64,000 bases of DNA from an uncultured cyanobacterium (GTDB lineage Bacteria; Cyanobacteriota; Cyanobacteriia; Cyanobacteriales; Nostocaceae), in the NCBI GenBank assembly GCA_903848645.1, contig CAINGU010000088.1:1-64000 (forward strand), read 5' to 3'. A program made the translations under genes and the position numbers. Below are positions 9,198 to 19,287 of the stretch, one piece after another. How positions within the stretch are numbered: position 1 is the stretch's first letter; every line of letters starts with the position of its first letter. The notes below the pieces were generated by a model, which saw nothing but the letters and a program-made list of their open reading frames with translations, was not told the DNA's origin and did not search any database.

Positions 9198-12100
9198 TTG
9201 TATAAATTAACCATTTTTGACCGTTTTCTTGAAACCTGACACTCATCCGAGTATTAGGTTTATATTGTAACTGGAGATGACGAGATGAACTAATATTCAT
9301 AGATTCTCCAAGGTTAATTCTTGAAATGTCTCTGAACGGTGAAATAATTTCTCTATTAAATGGAGGCTCTTCTGTAAAATTTAGAATTAATTCCCCATTG
9401 ATATTTCCATATTTATCATAGTTATCAATTTGGACATCAATAAAATTTCCCTTATCCTTAATTGATACATAAGGATTATCATGATAAAATAAACTACCCT
9501 CACCAACTATTTCCCGTTCTTTAAATACTCGACTAGCATATTGTGAGTCTGTACCGATGAGGTTTAACAAAGTTTCTTTATCTTGAGTTGTTCGACAAAT
9601 AATGCTTATATCTTCTAAATTCAACTCAGTAAAATCGAGGTAATTATGAATGATAAATTCTTGTTGAGATGCTCTCAAAAAAGTCTCTTTACCCACTTCC
9701 AGTGTAGAGTAGACATGAGCAAAATCAAAACATTGCTCCAAAAAAGTTGTACTGTTACCATAATGAGAGCCTGAAGCCGCAAGATTGCCACTACTAATAC
9801 CACATTTGCTACCTTGTGTTTCTAGAATTCGCTTCAGATTGAAACAGAAGAAAATGGGGACTGGACAAAGAGCATAAATGTTTCCTCTTCGTTTGCCCAA
9901 TCCCTCATTGTGCCATTGAGTTGGAGTTTTTGGACGTAGATAGAACCGGGCGAAATTTTTCACATCATTACTGGTGCGAGCTATGAGAGTTGCACCTGCT
10001 GAATCATTAAAATTTCGACAAAGATTCCTTGCTAGTAATTTCTCATTTGTGAGAATTGAAACAGCATTTTCAATATGGGTAAAGTGGTATATATATCCTT
10101 TCCAAGAGGAATACTGATTATTAAGTCCTGCTTGTAGCTTAAGTGTAAATTCTTCTAATTCTTCTGGCGTTCTATTTAAAGAAAAATCATTTTTTGTACA
10201 ATTAGTATGGATTTCAAACAAAGGATCATAATCTTTTGTTTCTAGTTCATTTTCAGAAATTTCATTGATATTTATCGGTGGTAAACTTTCTCCTCTTTCA
10301 ATGATAATTAGTACCATAAGCTCAAGTATGTCTATTATCCGTTTATCATTGGCAAACCAATAAAGCTGCCGATTATCATATAAACTAGATGCTATTTCTT
10401 CTCGTTGCTCTCCTTGCAAGAGGTAGATATATACTGCTTTCCGTTGCTCTTCAGTTGTTGCTTCTAGCGCCCATCTAATAATTTCTTCTTTAGAAATACT
10501 ATCTCTTCTTGAACGACAAGCATAGAATAAATCTAAAGCAGTATCTTTATACTCAGGGTGAAGAATGCGGCTATCTGGTGCAAAATCAACTAACAATTTT
10601 TCTTCAATAACAGGGGAATTACTGATTAATAATTGCTGGCATGGTAAATAACTGCCAGCTTGAGATATGAAGTGAACTGTCTCTAAAAAACTCTGAAATT
10701 CAGTGAGTTCAGAAGCTACACTAAAGGGATTAAAAAAATCTTTGGAAATGAGACTACCAATATATCTGGCAGAAGATACTCCCACTCTTGGTTGACTATT
10801 TCCTATTTCATTTTTTAAGATATCAAGTAATCGTAAGTCACTGATAGTATAACGTTGTTTAATAAAATCTTCCCCTAATAGTTTCTTAACTTCTTCCCAT
10901 TTCTCACGGGCAATCAGGTTATCCTGATACTTTTCCTGAAAACCAGCCCAGTTAGCAACTTGTAAAAAAGTGTTTTGTTCTGAGAGTTTACCTGTTACTT
11001 TGTAGTTAATATTATCAAGTGAGATAAGTTGACGGTGACGACCATATAAACCACTAGGTAAAGATTGACAACGAGTGATGAGATAACCCATAGTGCGATT
11101 ATCACCTGCCAACATACAACGGATAATATCAATTCCTTCACTTGGGTCTTTTTGCTGCCAACGAACTGCTAACTCCTCCCATAAGAAGTTCCAAAACTCA
11201 TATTTATCAACATTTGTAAAACCAAAAGCTTCTGTCAACCCCTGCCAATTATCTTCACTAGCACGGAAAAGATAGTCAAGAACTTCTCCTAAATTTTTTC
11301 CTATATTTTGTGCTAACTCACGATTACGAACTGAAGATTTTACTAAACTTTCTCGTCCTGTCGTCATGTCAAAGTCAGCATTTAATACAAAATCTAGAAA
11401 TAGTTTTTCTCTTGTCGGTGCTGTCACCCAAAAAGTTGAAATATTTTTAGGTAAAGCATTATAAAGGCGACCGTTTTGCTCAATAATACCTAAAACTAAA
11501 GTAGCTGTTGTTTCGCCGCTGCTTTTTAGGCATAGTAGTGTCGAATCTTGAGTATCATCGGTAGTTTTATATTTACCTGTTTCGACTCCTGAAATATTCA
11601 AAACAGCAGCAGGATGCCAAGATAAACTAATTTTTTTATGGTGATGATCAACAAAAGTACAAGTTTTGATGGCTTTGGAAAAAATTAACAGAATATAGGC
11701 TACAGATTGAAAGTCCTGAAGTACCTTTTTCCAAGTTACATCCTCTTCAAGAGTTAATTCCACTATTGTGGCATCGGCTAAACCAGTATAGCTTTTGAAA
11801 TCGCCTCTAAGTTCACTAGCTTTCTGCGGATTTAATCGTGATGGTATAAGTCCACCTTCAACGGTAAAACCTAAATTTTTACTGAGTACGTAAGGTCTTC
11901 TAGAAGCAAGGTAGACACTCTTAAATCCTAAACCAAATTTACCTGTTACCCCCTCTCCTTTATCAGAAATATTGAAAGTCAACATCTTCTCTAAGTCACG
12001 ATCAAATCCTTTATCACGATATTGCTTTTCCGGGTATTCAGGATGTTGAAAGCAACCAATTGGTCTACCTGCATGAATAAATTGAATTTTATTGTCATCA

Positions 12101-15060
12101 AATTTGATAATAAATTCTTTTCTTCTTTCATCTAACTGTCCTTGTGATGACATTCCTCTCCACTCAATTACTGCATCATCGGCATTTTGAAATAACTCAA
12201 AGGGAATACTTTGGCATCGGTAGCCATGTAAATTTATCTTATCTCTCACAGATGCTAATAATTGCTCTCTTACCTGCTCACTTTCTGAAGATTCAGCTTC
12301 TAGTAAATTTGAGAGTTGAGAAATAAGATCCTCAATTTTTTGATCAATATTCTCTACAGACCGATTTTCCTGCTTTAATTCTGCTCTCTGGTGGCGACAG
12401 TCATCCCAACTTGTTAAAAGGTTTTTAACCATAGGAATGCGTTCATGTGCGCCTAGCATTCTCATTACATAAGGCGCACCTTCTAGTAAAAAGTTTTTTG
12501 CTACTTGAATATCAAGTTGATCAGACTCTAGTAAATCTTTCCAAATTTGATTCAGTGATGAGGGCGTTACTTCATAGACTTGTTTTAGGAATATTTTTGT
12601 AGATTTCTCTAGAAGATTGACTAACTCTGATGGAATAAACTGCTGAGGTTGAATAGGTAATAATTCTAGTTCTGTGACATCAGATGCAAGTTTGCTAACA
12701 AAAAGATGGGGAGGATTTGGGGTATTTACAAGACTGGCTTTAAAAGTACCCCCCATAATAGATTGTACTTCTCTAGTGCGATCGCTTGCCTGACCTATAT
12801 AAATACGAAAGGAACGATTTTGTATGGCTTGATCCTCAAATAATCTTTGACGCAAGTTTTCTAAGTTTCGTTTACCTAAATAAAGATTAGCAATATCTTT
12901 AACGCTTCCTTCACTGCCACATAATAAACTTAAAAACGCACCAATTGGTTCATGAGGACAATACTGTTCCCAAGCTCGAAAATAATTTTGTAGAACCTTA
13001 AAGTTTGTTGCGTCTATTGCTGCTTGAGAATGTGGTAACTGAGGTAGTAAATCATTGGTTTGCACATCATTTAAATAAGAGTGCATAATTACTTCTTGAT
13101 CACTGTTAAGAAGATAAGAATCATCAATATTTTCTCTATTTCCCCAAGTTAATTCATAAGGTATCTGCCACTGTTCCCGACGGTTAAGTAAGCGAATTTT
13201 CTCTAGGATTTGTGGAAAAATATCATAATGAACTGCTAATGTTAAATAACTATTAAAAACATTAATTATGCTTTGATTAGGTTGAGCATTTAAAGCAAAC
13301 AAAGTTTGAAAAACTTTAATTAGTTTTTGTTCATTAAGTTCACCTAATAAATTAGGCAATAAATATTTTTCAAATTGGTCTTGATTAAGTTTTTGAGCAA
13401 AATTCCACACTGGGAGAAAACTAACATCAATATTGTTAAATACTTGCAATATTTCATCTAACGGAAACTCATCATTTTCAAATTCTCCCAGTTGATAATC
13501 ATCTGCTGCTTGTAAAAGTATCCCAATTTCTGATAAAGCTTTATCTTCAATTACAAATAATTCTTTCGTTAACCATTGCCAACAACTATCATGATTCCGA
13601 TTTTGCTGATTTAATTGTGAAGATGCTATATAAGAACTAGAAACTGTTAGTAACAATTCTTCAATTTCTATTTCTACAGATGGGTAATGAAGAACATTTT
13701 CTGGGTAAACAGCATTTCCATCTATATCCGCAAGCCAAGGTTTTGTTTTTAGATATTGGATATTATTGTTAGTGAGTCTTGAATTGACATTAGTAAATAA
13801 ACTGCTTAAAGCATCAAGAATGATATCAAGATATAAATGAGGTTGAGACTGATTAAGAATAAAATCAATTACATTATTTTCATCCCAACGAGAAAATAGC
13901 TTTTTAACGATTTTTAAACTATCATGATTTTGGATGTTTTCAGAGAAAAGTGATACTTCTGTATATTCACATTCACTGATTTCAACTAATGTAGATAAAT
14001 GTTTATTAATTCCTTTGGGTATAATTTCAATTACTTGCTTTGGAGAAATTAGGCTATCATCTATAATTAGCCATGTTTCTGTTTTTACTAATGTTTCTAA
14101 TGTTGGGTTTTTAGAAATATCTATATCTGCCAATGCGTCTAAAATTACTAAGCAGAAATTACGCCAATGGGTAAGTGACTTTTGGGGATGAGAAAAAACT
14201 TTTTCAATTATATTCTGTGCATTCCAATAAGTAAATAATTTTTTTACCCAACCGTATGCTTGATGATTGTTTATCCAATTAGGCAGACAAATTTCAGTGT
14301 ATTTGCTATTATCTAAAGTAGAAATTATTTGTTGATGTTTTACTAACTTTATTGGTAATTTGATGATATCTCTTGGTTGTATTGCCTTATTATCTACATT
14401 CACCAACCAATGAATATTTTTTAGTTCACTTTCCCATTTATCTTTTTCTGATGCAGACAATTGTTCTATAGCATTTAAAATCAAATCACAATATTTATCA
14501 GGATTAGGAAGATTTAAAATTGTGGATATTGCTTCATCAGCAGTCCAAACTGGAATCCAATCTTGGTTTATTTCTTGTCTATTTTCCCGAATTAGCACAA
14601 TATATTCTTTCAGGCGTTCATCCAGAGTAAAATCTGGATTTTCTAAATATATTTGTCCTGTTTTAATACCAATTAGCTTTCCATTAACTGTTTCATGAAG
14701 TTGTAGAGCTTTCCATAAATCTTGATTACTAGGCCATTGGCTAATGTAGCGCAATAGTTCATATCTCTCGGATTGTTCTAGCAAATTACCATCTACACAG
14801 TCTGCTCCTAACTCACGAATTAAATCTACAACTTCTTCAGACTGTAATAATTTAATTCCTAATATTTGGCTTTTAGCTGAAGGAATATGTTCAACAAGCA
14901 GTGGATCAATTAATCGCCAATCTTCGCCTTGAAGTTGTAAAACTTGTTGTCCTACTTTTTGCCATACTGTACTTTCTGGCGAAGTGATATACAAAGGAGT
15001 TGTAATATCCTCGTATTTTTCTGGATTTCCATGCAATAAATAACGTAATTGATTAGACAT
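9178..15060 (-). CDS. Giant sacsin-like/GHKL ATPase with C-terminal DarT-type toxin domain
   Basis: A 1960-residue protein. The N-terminal 450 residues hold at least three imperfect repeats with the core pattern WL-x-x-(D/N)-DG-like then a P-x-x-(V/I)-(I/L) segment (near residues 210, 330 and 440), resembling repeats of sacsin. Around residue 950 is an Hsp90/GHKL ATPase domain with N-box FELFQNADDAV and, near 1043, the loop GKFGLGFKSVY. From about residue 1650 to 1840 a DarT (DUF4433) ADP-ribosyltransferase domain can be read: YHFTHIENAVSIL, then ARTSNDVKNFARFYLRP, GISSGNLA, and the putative catalytic Glu in SQQEFIIH near residue 1800. DarT enzymes transfer ADP-ribose from NAD to thymidine in DNA. 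The gene overlaps its ATPase neighbour upstream by 8 bases and the macrodomain gene downstream by 20. I infer a regulated toxin whose activity is controlled by the chaperone-like part and reversed by the macrodomain protein. Confidence 0.7.
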   Translation of the reverse strand: MSNQLRYLLHGNPEKYEDITTPLYITSPESTVWQKVGQQVLQLQGEDWRLIDPLLVEHIPSAKSQILGIKLLQSEEVVDLIRELGADCVDGNLLEQSERYELLRYISQWPSNQDLWKALQLHETVNGKLIGIKTGQIYLENPDFTLDERLKEYIVLIRENRQEINQDWIPVWTADEAISTILNLPNPDKYCDLILNAIEQLSASEKDKWESELKNIHWLVNVDNKAIQPRDIIKLPIKLVKHQQIISTLDNSKYTEICLPNWINNHQAYGWVKKLFTYWNAQNIIEKVFSHPQKSLTHWRNFCLVILDALADIDISKNPTLETLVKTETWLIIDDSLISPKQVIEIIPKGINKHLSTLVEISECEYTEVSLFSENIQNHDSLKIVKKLFSRWDENNVIDFILNQSQPHLYLDIILDALSSLFTNVNSRLTNNNIQYLKTKPWLADIDGNAVYPENVLHYPSVEIEIEELLLTVSSSYIASSQLNQQNRNHDSCWQWLTKELFVIEDKALSEIGILLQAADDYQLGEFENDEFPLDEILQVFNNIDVSFLPVWNFAQKLNQDQFEKYLLPNLLGELNEQKLIKVFQTLFALNAQPNQSIINVFNSYLTLAVHYDIFPQILEKIRLLNRREQWQIPYELTWGNRENIDDSYLLNSDQEVIMHSYLNDVQTNDLLPQLPHSQAAIDATNFKVLQNYFRAWEQYCPHEPIGAFLSLLCGSEGSVKDIANLYLGKRNLENLRQRLFEDQAIQNRSFRIYIGQASDRTREVQSIMGGTFKASLVNTPNPPHLFVSKLASDVTELELLPIQPQQFIPSELVNLLEKSTKIFLKQVYEVTPSSLNQIWKDLLESDQLDIQVAKNFLLEGAPYVMRMLGAHERIPMVKNLLTSWDDCRHQRAELKQENRSVENIDQKIEDLISQLSNLLEAESSESEQVREQLLASVRDKINLHGYRCQSIPFELFQNADDAVIEWRGMSSQGQLDERRKEFIIKFDDNKIQFIHAGRPIGCFQHPEYPEKQYRDKGFDRDLEKMLTFNISDKGEGVTGKFGLGFKSVYLASRRPYVLSKNLGFTVEGGLIPSRLNPQKASELRGDFKSYTGLADATIVELTLEEDVTWKKVLQDFQSVAYILLIFSKAIKTCTFVDHHHKKISLSWHPAAVLNISGVETGKYKTTDDTQDSTLLCLKSSGETTATLVLGIIEQNGRLYNALPKNISTFWVTAPTREKLFLDFVLNADFDMTTGRESLVKSSVRNRELAQNIGKNLGEVLDYLFRASEDNWQGLTEAFGFTNVDKYEFWNFLWEELAVRWQQKDPSEGIDIIRCMLAGDNRTMGYLITRCQSLPSGLYGRHRQLISLDNINYKVTGKLSEQNTFLQVANWAGFQEKYQDNLIAREKWEEVKKLLGEDFIKQRYTISDLRLLDILKNEIGNSQPRVGVSSARYIGSLISKDFFNPFSVASELTEFQSFLETVHFISQAGSYLPCQQLLISNSPVIEEKLLVDFAPDSRILHPEYKDTALDLFYACRSRRDSISKEEIIRWALEATTEEQRKAVYIYLLQGEQREEIASSLYDNRQLYWFANDKRIIDILELMVLIIIERGESLPPININEISENELETKDYDPLFEIHTNCTKNDFSLNRTPEELEEFTLKLQAGLNNQYSSWKGYIYHFTHIENAVSILTNEKLLARNLCRNFNDSAGATLIARTSNDVKNFARFYLRPKTPTQWHNEGLGKRRGNIYALCPVPIFFCFNLKRILETQGSKCGISSGNLAASGSHYGNSTTFLEQCFDFAHVYSTLEVGKETFLRASQQEFIIHNYLDFTELNLEDISIICRTTQDKETLLNLIGTDSQYASRVFKEREIVGEGSLFYHDNPYVSIKDKGNFIDVQIDNYDKYGNINGELILNFTEEPPFNREIISPFRDISRINLGESMNISSSRHLQLQYKPNTRMSVRFQENGQKWLIYTNEPQNY

Positions 15061-17617
15061 AATTAATTAACTCCTTTAATAAATTGGCTCTTTGTGTTGA
15101 ATTAGCTAAATTTGGTTTTGTACCTAAAAGCTGTAAGCAACTTTGAGAATCAAATTTAGGGATAGCTTTAAAAGCACTAGTTTTTCCTAAAATTATAGAA
15201 ATTTTTGTTTCTATGAAAATTAAATTACATTCAGGTAATGCTGCTTTTACAGCGGTAGCAATAGCTGTTTCATAGTCTCTTTTATCACCTCGAAATAGGA
15301 AATATTTTTGCTTGAATTGCTGTAAACCTAAGTATGAGTAAATATAGGTTTTACCTTGTTGATGATTGTAACCAAAGAATAATGGCAGATTTGACACAAG
15401 ATTTAAAACAACCTCTAGTGAATTAGTCTGCTCAAGAATCTGCTCAACAATTACTTTAGCTACTTTCTGGGTAGTTTCTGCTGTCAATAATTGACTAAGA
15501 CGAGTTAAAAGAGATTTGACTTGTTCATTGCTCAAAGAACCACTACTAGCAGCAGAGGTTGGCTCAAATAATTCATAAATTAATAGTGGTTGCTCAATAT
15601 CTAGCTGATATAATTCGCTTAAAACAAGTTGTATAGCTTGTTCATTAAAGGTAACTTGTTTAAGTTTCCACCTTTTTTCAGGATGAATTAATGCAATTAT
15701 CTTTTTAAGAGCTTCATGAAATTGCTCTTGTTGAAGCTTTTTAATGCCAATGGTTATAAATACTTCTCTAATTAGATTTATTAAGCAGGTTTGAATTTGA
15801 GATTGTCCAATAATTTTTTTATTCTGGATTAAAAAATTTACAAAGAAGTTGACATTTTCAGCTTGAGTAAAAAGTAGATTTAAATCTAACGATTTTAAGA
15901 AATCAATAATTTCTTGTTCCTGCCAATCTAACGATGTTTCATTTGATAGAAGATTGGGTTTTCCCGTGTGAATTAAATAATGATTTTCTGCTAAATCGCG
16001 TAATGCCGGGAAGATTTCCCAATTAGGGGGAATACTAGGCAGCGATTTCACATTGGCATTGATTGGAATGAGTTCCCAAGCACTACGAGATGGTTTAATT
16101 CTAAACACCCACTGATATTCGCTACAAATACTCTGTTTATATACTTTGCTTTTGAATAAGTGTGAACGAGAAAATGCTTGAGCAACGTTAGATATATCTT
16201 GAGTAGATAAACTATGAATTTTAGTAAAATTCTCAAGAGCAGGAAGCAAAAGTTTTAAAGTTCCTTTAGTAGCCAGCAAATAATTCCACTGAGCTATCAT
16301 TTCATCTTCATTCGTAGGAGTTTTTTGGATAAATCCACCAGTACGGATTTTTTGTAATCCTTCAATATATTTTCTGCCAGAATCAAGGAAGAAATAACCA
16401 TGTAGAAAAACTGTATAATCTTGCTCACCTTCACAATCAATTACTTCATAGGCTTCTTGTTCTGCTCCTTCTGGACTAGAATCATCACTTGCTAAAGGTA
16501 GAAAAACCGACCATTGTAGTGTTAATTTCCTTTTATTTCTATTGTTTGGAGATTGCTTGGTAAAAACAACGGCACAATGAGGAATTGATTTATCAGGTAT
16601 ACTTTCTGATTCTGCTGACTCATTAATTGATACTCTTTTTGTCCAATAAGATGACTGTTGTAAATCATCCCAAAAACTATTGGATACGCTTTCTGGATTT
16701 TGACCTAGTAGTAATGAAAAGTCATTAGCTGGTAAAATTCGTTCTTTTCCTGCAAACCGGATTCCTGTTGCATCTGCACTAATAATAATTTTACCTTGCA
16801 AATCGTGTTCATCTGGCTGGATTATTTCATTTTGTGAATTGGGATAAATGCAACGTTCACAGGGATTATGGCTATCTAAACCCACAGAAAATTCTGGCTG
16901 AAGAGAACCACCATCTTTTTCTAACCAATATCTAACATTTCTAATATGACGTAGCAATGGTAATAATTGCCCAATCCTCATTTTCATATCTTCAGGTAGA
17001 TTGGATTCCACTGACTTGGCATCATTATAATAGTTAGCCAAAATACAACGTTCATCTGCCATTTGCTGACGCAGTGGTATCCATAACAGAAAGTAACTAG
17101 ATTGAGATTTTACTAAGTTTTGTCGAATCAAGTAATCTTCTATAATCTGCCTATCTTCAACACAAATTTCCCCCCATTCTGGACGCTTAGAATCAAATCC
17201 ATCATAATTAGCCCAAGGATTAATAAATTCACCACAGCCTTCTTGAATATCATGAGAACGAGCGATATAAAAGAAGGCTTCACAAAAGTGAAAAATACTC
17301 TTTTGTCCCAGTCCAAATTTCCCAATTTTACCTTTATCTTTAGCATTAGCATCAATACCAAAGCAAGATATAGCTTCTCTGTCAGATTTACTAAATGTCC
17401 CATCATTGAGGAAAAATAGCGCAGGTATCTTTAATAGGGGATGCTGAACTGAATTTCCCAGTTCTTTGACTATGCCAAATTCTAAGGTTGTGGCACGTCC
17501 ATCATTGGCATTTTGAATTATTTCTTTAATGATAGGAAACCCTTGCTTATATCTCTCCCGTAATAGGCTTTTGATGTTATTAACAATTGTTCCCGGTGGA
17601 ATTTGATAACCTGCCAT
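15053..17617 (-). CDS. Sacsin-type Hsp90-like (GHKL) ATPase, first gene of the DarT-module operon
   Basis: An 854-residue protein. The N-terminal domain is a GHKL ATPase of the sacsin/Hsp90 kind: N-box KEIIQNANDGRATTLEFG at about residues 27-45, the LFFLNDGTF segment near 68, and the glycine loop IGKFGLGQKSIFHF near 100. The remaining 600 residues show no motif I know and are mainly helical towards the end. The start at 17617 is followed by MAGYQIPPGTI and leads straight into the ATPase fold, so it seems complete. It is followed by the 1960-residue sacsin-DarT gene with an 8-base overlap, so both are probably co-expressed and may form one ATP-dependent complex. Proteins of this type are often annotated only as ATP-binding or DUF3684-like. 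Confidence 0.65.
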   Translation of the reverse strand: MAGYQIPPGTIVNNIKSLLRERYKQGFPIIKEIIQNANDGRATTLEFGIVKELGNSVQHPLLKIPALFFLNDGTFSKSDREAISCFGIDANAKDKGKIGKFGLGQKSIFHFCEAFFYIARSHDIQEGCGEFINPWANYDGFDSKRPEWGEICVEDRQIIEDYLIRQNLVKSQSSYFLLWIPLRQQMADERCILANYYNDAKSVESNLPEDMKMRIGQLLPLLRHIRNVRYWLEKDGGSLQPEFSVGLDSHNPCERCIYPNSQNEIIQPDEHDLQGKIIISADATGIRFAGKERILPANDFSLLLGQNPESVSNSFWDDLQQSSYWTKRVSINESAESESIPDKSIPHCAVVFTKQSPNNRNKRKLTLQWSVFLPLASDDSSPEGAEQEAYEVIDCEGEQDYTVFLHGYFFLDSGRKYIEGLQKIRTGGFIQKTPTNEDEMIAQWNYLLATKGTLKLLLPALENFTKIHSLSTQDISNVAQAFSRSHLFKSKVYKQSICSEYQWVFRIKPSRSAWELIPINANVKSLPSIPPNWEIFPALRDLAENHYLIHTGKPNLLSNETSLDWQEQEIIDFLKSLDLNLLFTQAENVNFFVNFLIQNKKIIGQSQIQTCLINLIREVFITIGIKKLQQEQFHEALKKIIALIHPEKRWKLKQVTFNEQAIQLVLSELYQLDIEQPLLIYELFEPTSAASSGSLSNEQVKSLLTRLSQLLTAETTQKVAKVIVEQILEQTNSLEVVLNLVSNLPLFFGYNHQQGKTYIYSYLGLQQFKQKYFLFRGDKRDYETAIATAVKAALPECNLIFIETKISIILGKTSAFKAIPKFDSQSCLQLLGTKPNLANSTQRANLLKELINYV

Positions 17618-18396
17618 AATTAATACTTTTACTGTGGTTGGAAATGGTCAACAATGTTTAATATTTGCCTGATCTTGCTATAGAAATCTAGTTTGATTTT
17701 TGAAAATATACTGAGACTTAAAAACTGAAATCTATATCCAACAAGGCTTTCAATACTGTTTTATTAAGTAGGTTGGCGTTAAAAATTGTCGTTATGACAA
17801 GGGAACACTATGGCTTACGCCACGTTATTGGCAAGCTTAGGGTATCGCAGGGAACAGGAAGAAGGAAGTTTTGGGCGATTTTACTGTTCTTCACACATTT
17901 TGGTTATCTCACCTCCACCTGACTTGAAAATAGATTTTCATCCCTCCTGGTGTACGCAGTTCATGATGGCTACTTAGTGATGTACCCTGTAAAATAATAA
18001 TCACATTTAAGTTTATTTGTAAACAATTTTGTGAGTTAGTTTAATTGCTAAATAGACAAAAACTGTAATAAAACTTTAGTAAACAACTAAACACTGTTGA
18101 TAGAGTTTCAGCATAAATACGGTTGTAATTGTGAGTTACTCTAACTCTGTCTCTTGGTGTCAAGTAAATAATAAACCCCTAAACATAGCAGTCATAGCAG
18201 GTTTACATATTTTATACTCTATCGTAAATAAATTGTGTCAATTAGCACTACTGAGAGTAAATACTAGGTTATATTGGTTTGTTAATTTATCAAAAGTTTA
18301 CATAGTCAGATTTTACCTTCCTGAACTATATTTGTGGAAATATTACAGTTTTTATCACAGAAGTAAAAATTGTCACTTTTTATAATAAAGTTGTAT
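17618..18396. other. Gene-poor stretch with a dispersed repeat and the operon promoter region
   Basis: About 780 bases upstream of the GHKL/DarT operon. At 17775-17935 it holds a copy of a dispersed element whose relative lies inverted at about 19670-19945: both contain an attgtcgtta start, a ggcttacgccacg-type motif and ttttgggcgattttac. The rest is AT-rich. A frame of 84 codons at 18131-18385 has no ribosome-binding site, low-complexity composition and no family resemblance, so I do not call it a gene. The operon promoter should lie just upstream of 17617, but I cannot define it. Confidence 0.45.
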
Positions 18397-18397
18397 T

Positions 18398-18729
18398 TGC
18401 TTGATTAAAGAGCAATGGCAGCAAGAATTAAGAGAAAAATTCCATATTGATGCGGTGGTAGTCCGTTCTGGTACAGCTTCTAAATTAGAACGGGCAATAC
18501 CTAATGGTTCTCATGTATTTTGCTAAAGCAGAACGCCGTAAAGCTAGTGGTCTGTCAAGCTAAAAATTGTGAATTTGAGGGAAAATAGAGAGGCTATTCA
18601 CTGTAAATCTCATCCATAAATAGAAAATTGACAGACCACTAGTTTTAGAGTATTAAAGAACAATGAAATCAAACAATTTGGGGAATATAGAACACAAAGA
18701 TTAGTATTAGAAGCCTGGGATAGAATGTA
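18398..18729 (+). pseudogene. Remnant of a SNF2-like helicase gene, interrupted by a miniature element
   Basis: The first part, 18398-18526, translates to a stretch with EQWQQELREKFHIDAVVVR and ends at a stop. This resembles the region after the Walker motifs of SNF2/DISARM-type helicases (QW..EL..KF pattern). A second part in another frame from 18513 (start MYFAKAERRKA) continues after removal of the element at 18547-18639 as FRVLKNNEIKQFGEYRTQRL and ends with a stop near 18729. The two parts look like pieces of one large gene from which the middle is lost. The helicase identity is an inference from a short fragment. Confidence 0.4.
18547..18639. mobile_element. 93-bp miniature element with TA target duplication
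   Basis: Perfect 12-bp terminal inverted repeats (gtggtctgtcaa / ttgacagaccac) border a 93-bp element flanked on both sides by TA. This is the pattern of non-autonomous relatives of IS630/Tc1-mariner elements. It sits inside the helicase remnant; removing the element plus one TA restores a continuous frame. A related half copy lies at 34570-34622. Confidence 0.8.
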
Positions 18730-18739
18730 ATTTGTAATT

Positions 18740-18990
18740 ATTTTGTCAAAATCAGGATAACCAGGATTAAAGGATGTACAGGATGTAATTTTGATATTTG
18801 TGGTGTGGTGATTTTTTCAACTTAGTCATTTTGTAAAAAGTTAAATAATATTAAAATGATTGCTTAGTTAGATAATTAATTAGTATAATTATTCAATCAT
18901 CAAAAACTCTACTCTCAAATTACTACATCAAACATCAAAAAATATCCTGTAAATCCTCAAATCCTGGATATCCTGATTCTGACAAAAATA
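18740..18990. repeat. Inverted repeat of about 50-bp arms before the MNT gene
   Basis: The arm at 18740-18792 (ttttgtcaaaatcaggat, then ccaggatta) is repeated in inverse orientation at 18938-18990 with few differences. The two arms enclose an AT-rich centre. It resembles cyanobacterial miniature or palindromic elements and ends just before the start codon at 18997, so it may also affect expression of the toxin-antitoxin pair. Confidence 0.55.
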
Positions 18991-18996
18991 TAAATT

Positions 18997-19287
18997 ATGA
19001 ACAGAGAATATTTAATTAACTTTCTCAAAAAAAACTTAACCACCATTAAAAGTTATGGTGTAACTTCCTTAGCTTTATTTGGTTCTTATGCAAGAGATGA
19101 AGCAAAAACTACTAGCGATATTGACTTATTAGTAGAATTTCAAGGAAAAGTTACCTTTGATAAATATATGGACTTAAAATTCTTCTTAGAAGATAACTTA
19201 TCTTTATCCGTTGATTTAGTCACCAAAAAAATGTTGAAACCTCAAATTATTGATGCTGTAGAGAAGGACGCTATTTATGTCGCGTAG
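18997..19287 (+). CDS. mntA: MntA-type nucleotidyltransferase antitoxin
   Basis: The 96-residue protein has the minimal nucleotidyltransferase signature GS-x-x-R followed by a D-x-D pair: GSYARDEAKTTSDIDLLVEF starting at about residue 29. MntA antitoxins inactivate their HEPN toxin partner by adding AMP to a Tyr next to its active site. The stop codon of this gene overlaps the start of the HEPN gene by 11 bases, the usual arrangement of this pair. Confidence 0.85.
   Translation: MNREYLINFLKKNLTTIKSYGVTSLALFGSYARDEAKTTSDIDLLVEFQGKVTFDKYMDLKFFLEDNLSLSVDLVTKKMLKPQIIDAVEKDAIYVA

Noticed and set aside
16048-17419. Frames of 60-100 codons inside the GHKL gene
   Set aside because: Shadows of the long coding frame.
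18131-18385. 84-codon open frame
   Set aside because: No ribosome-binding site, low-complexity composition and no family resemblance.
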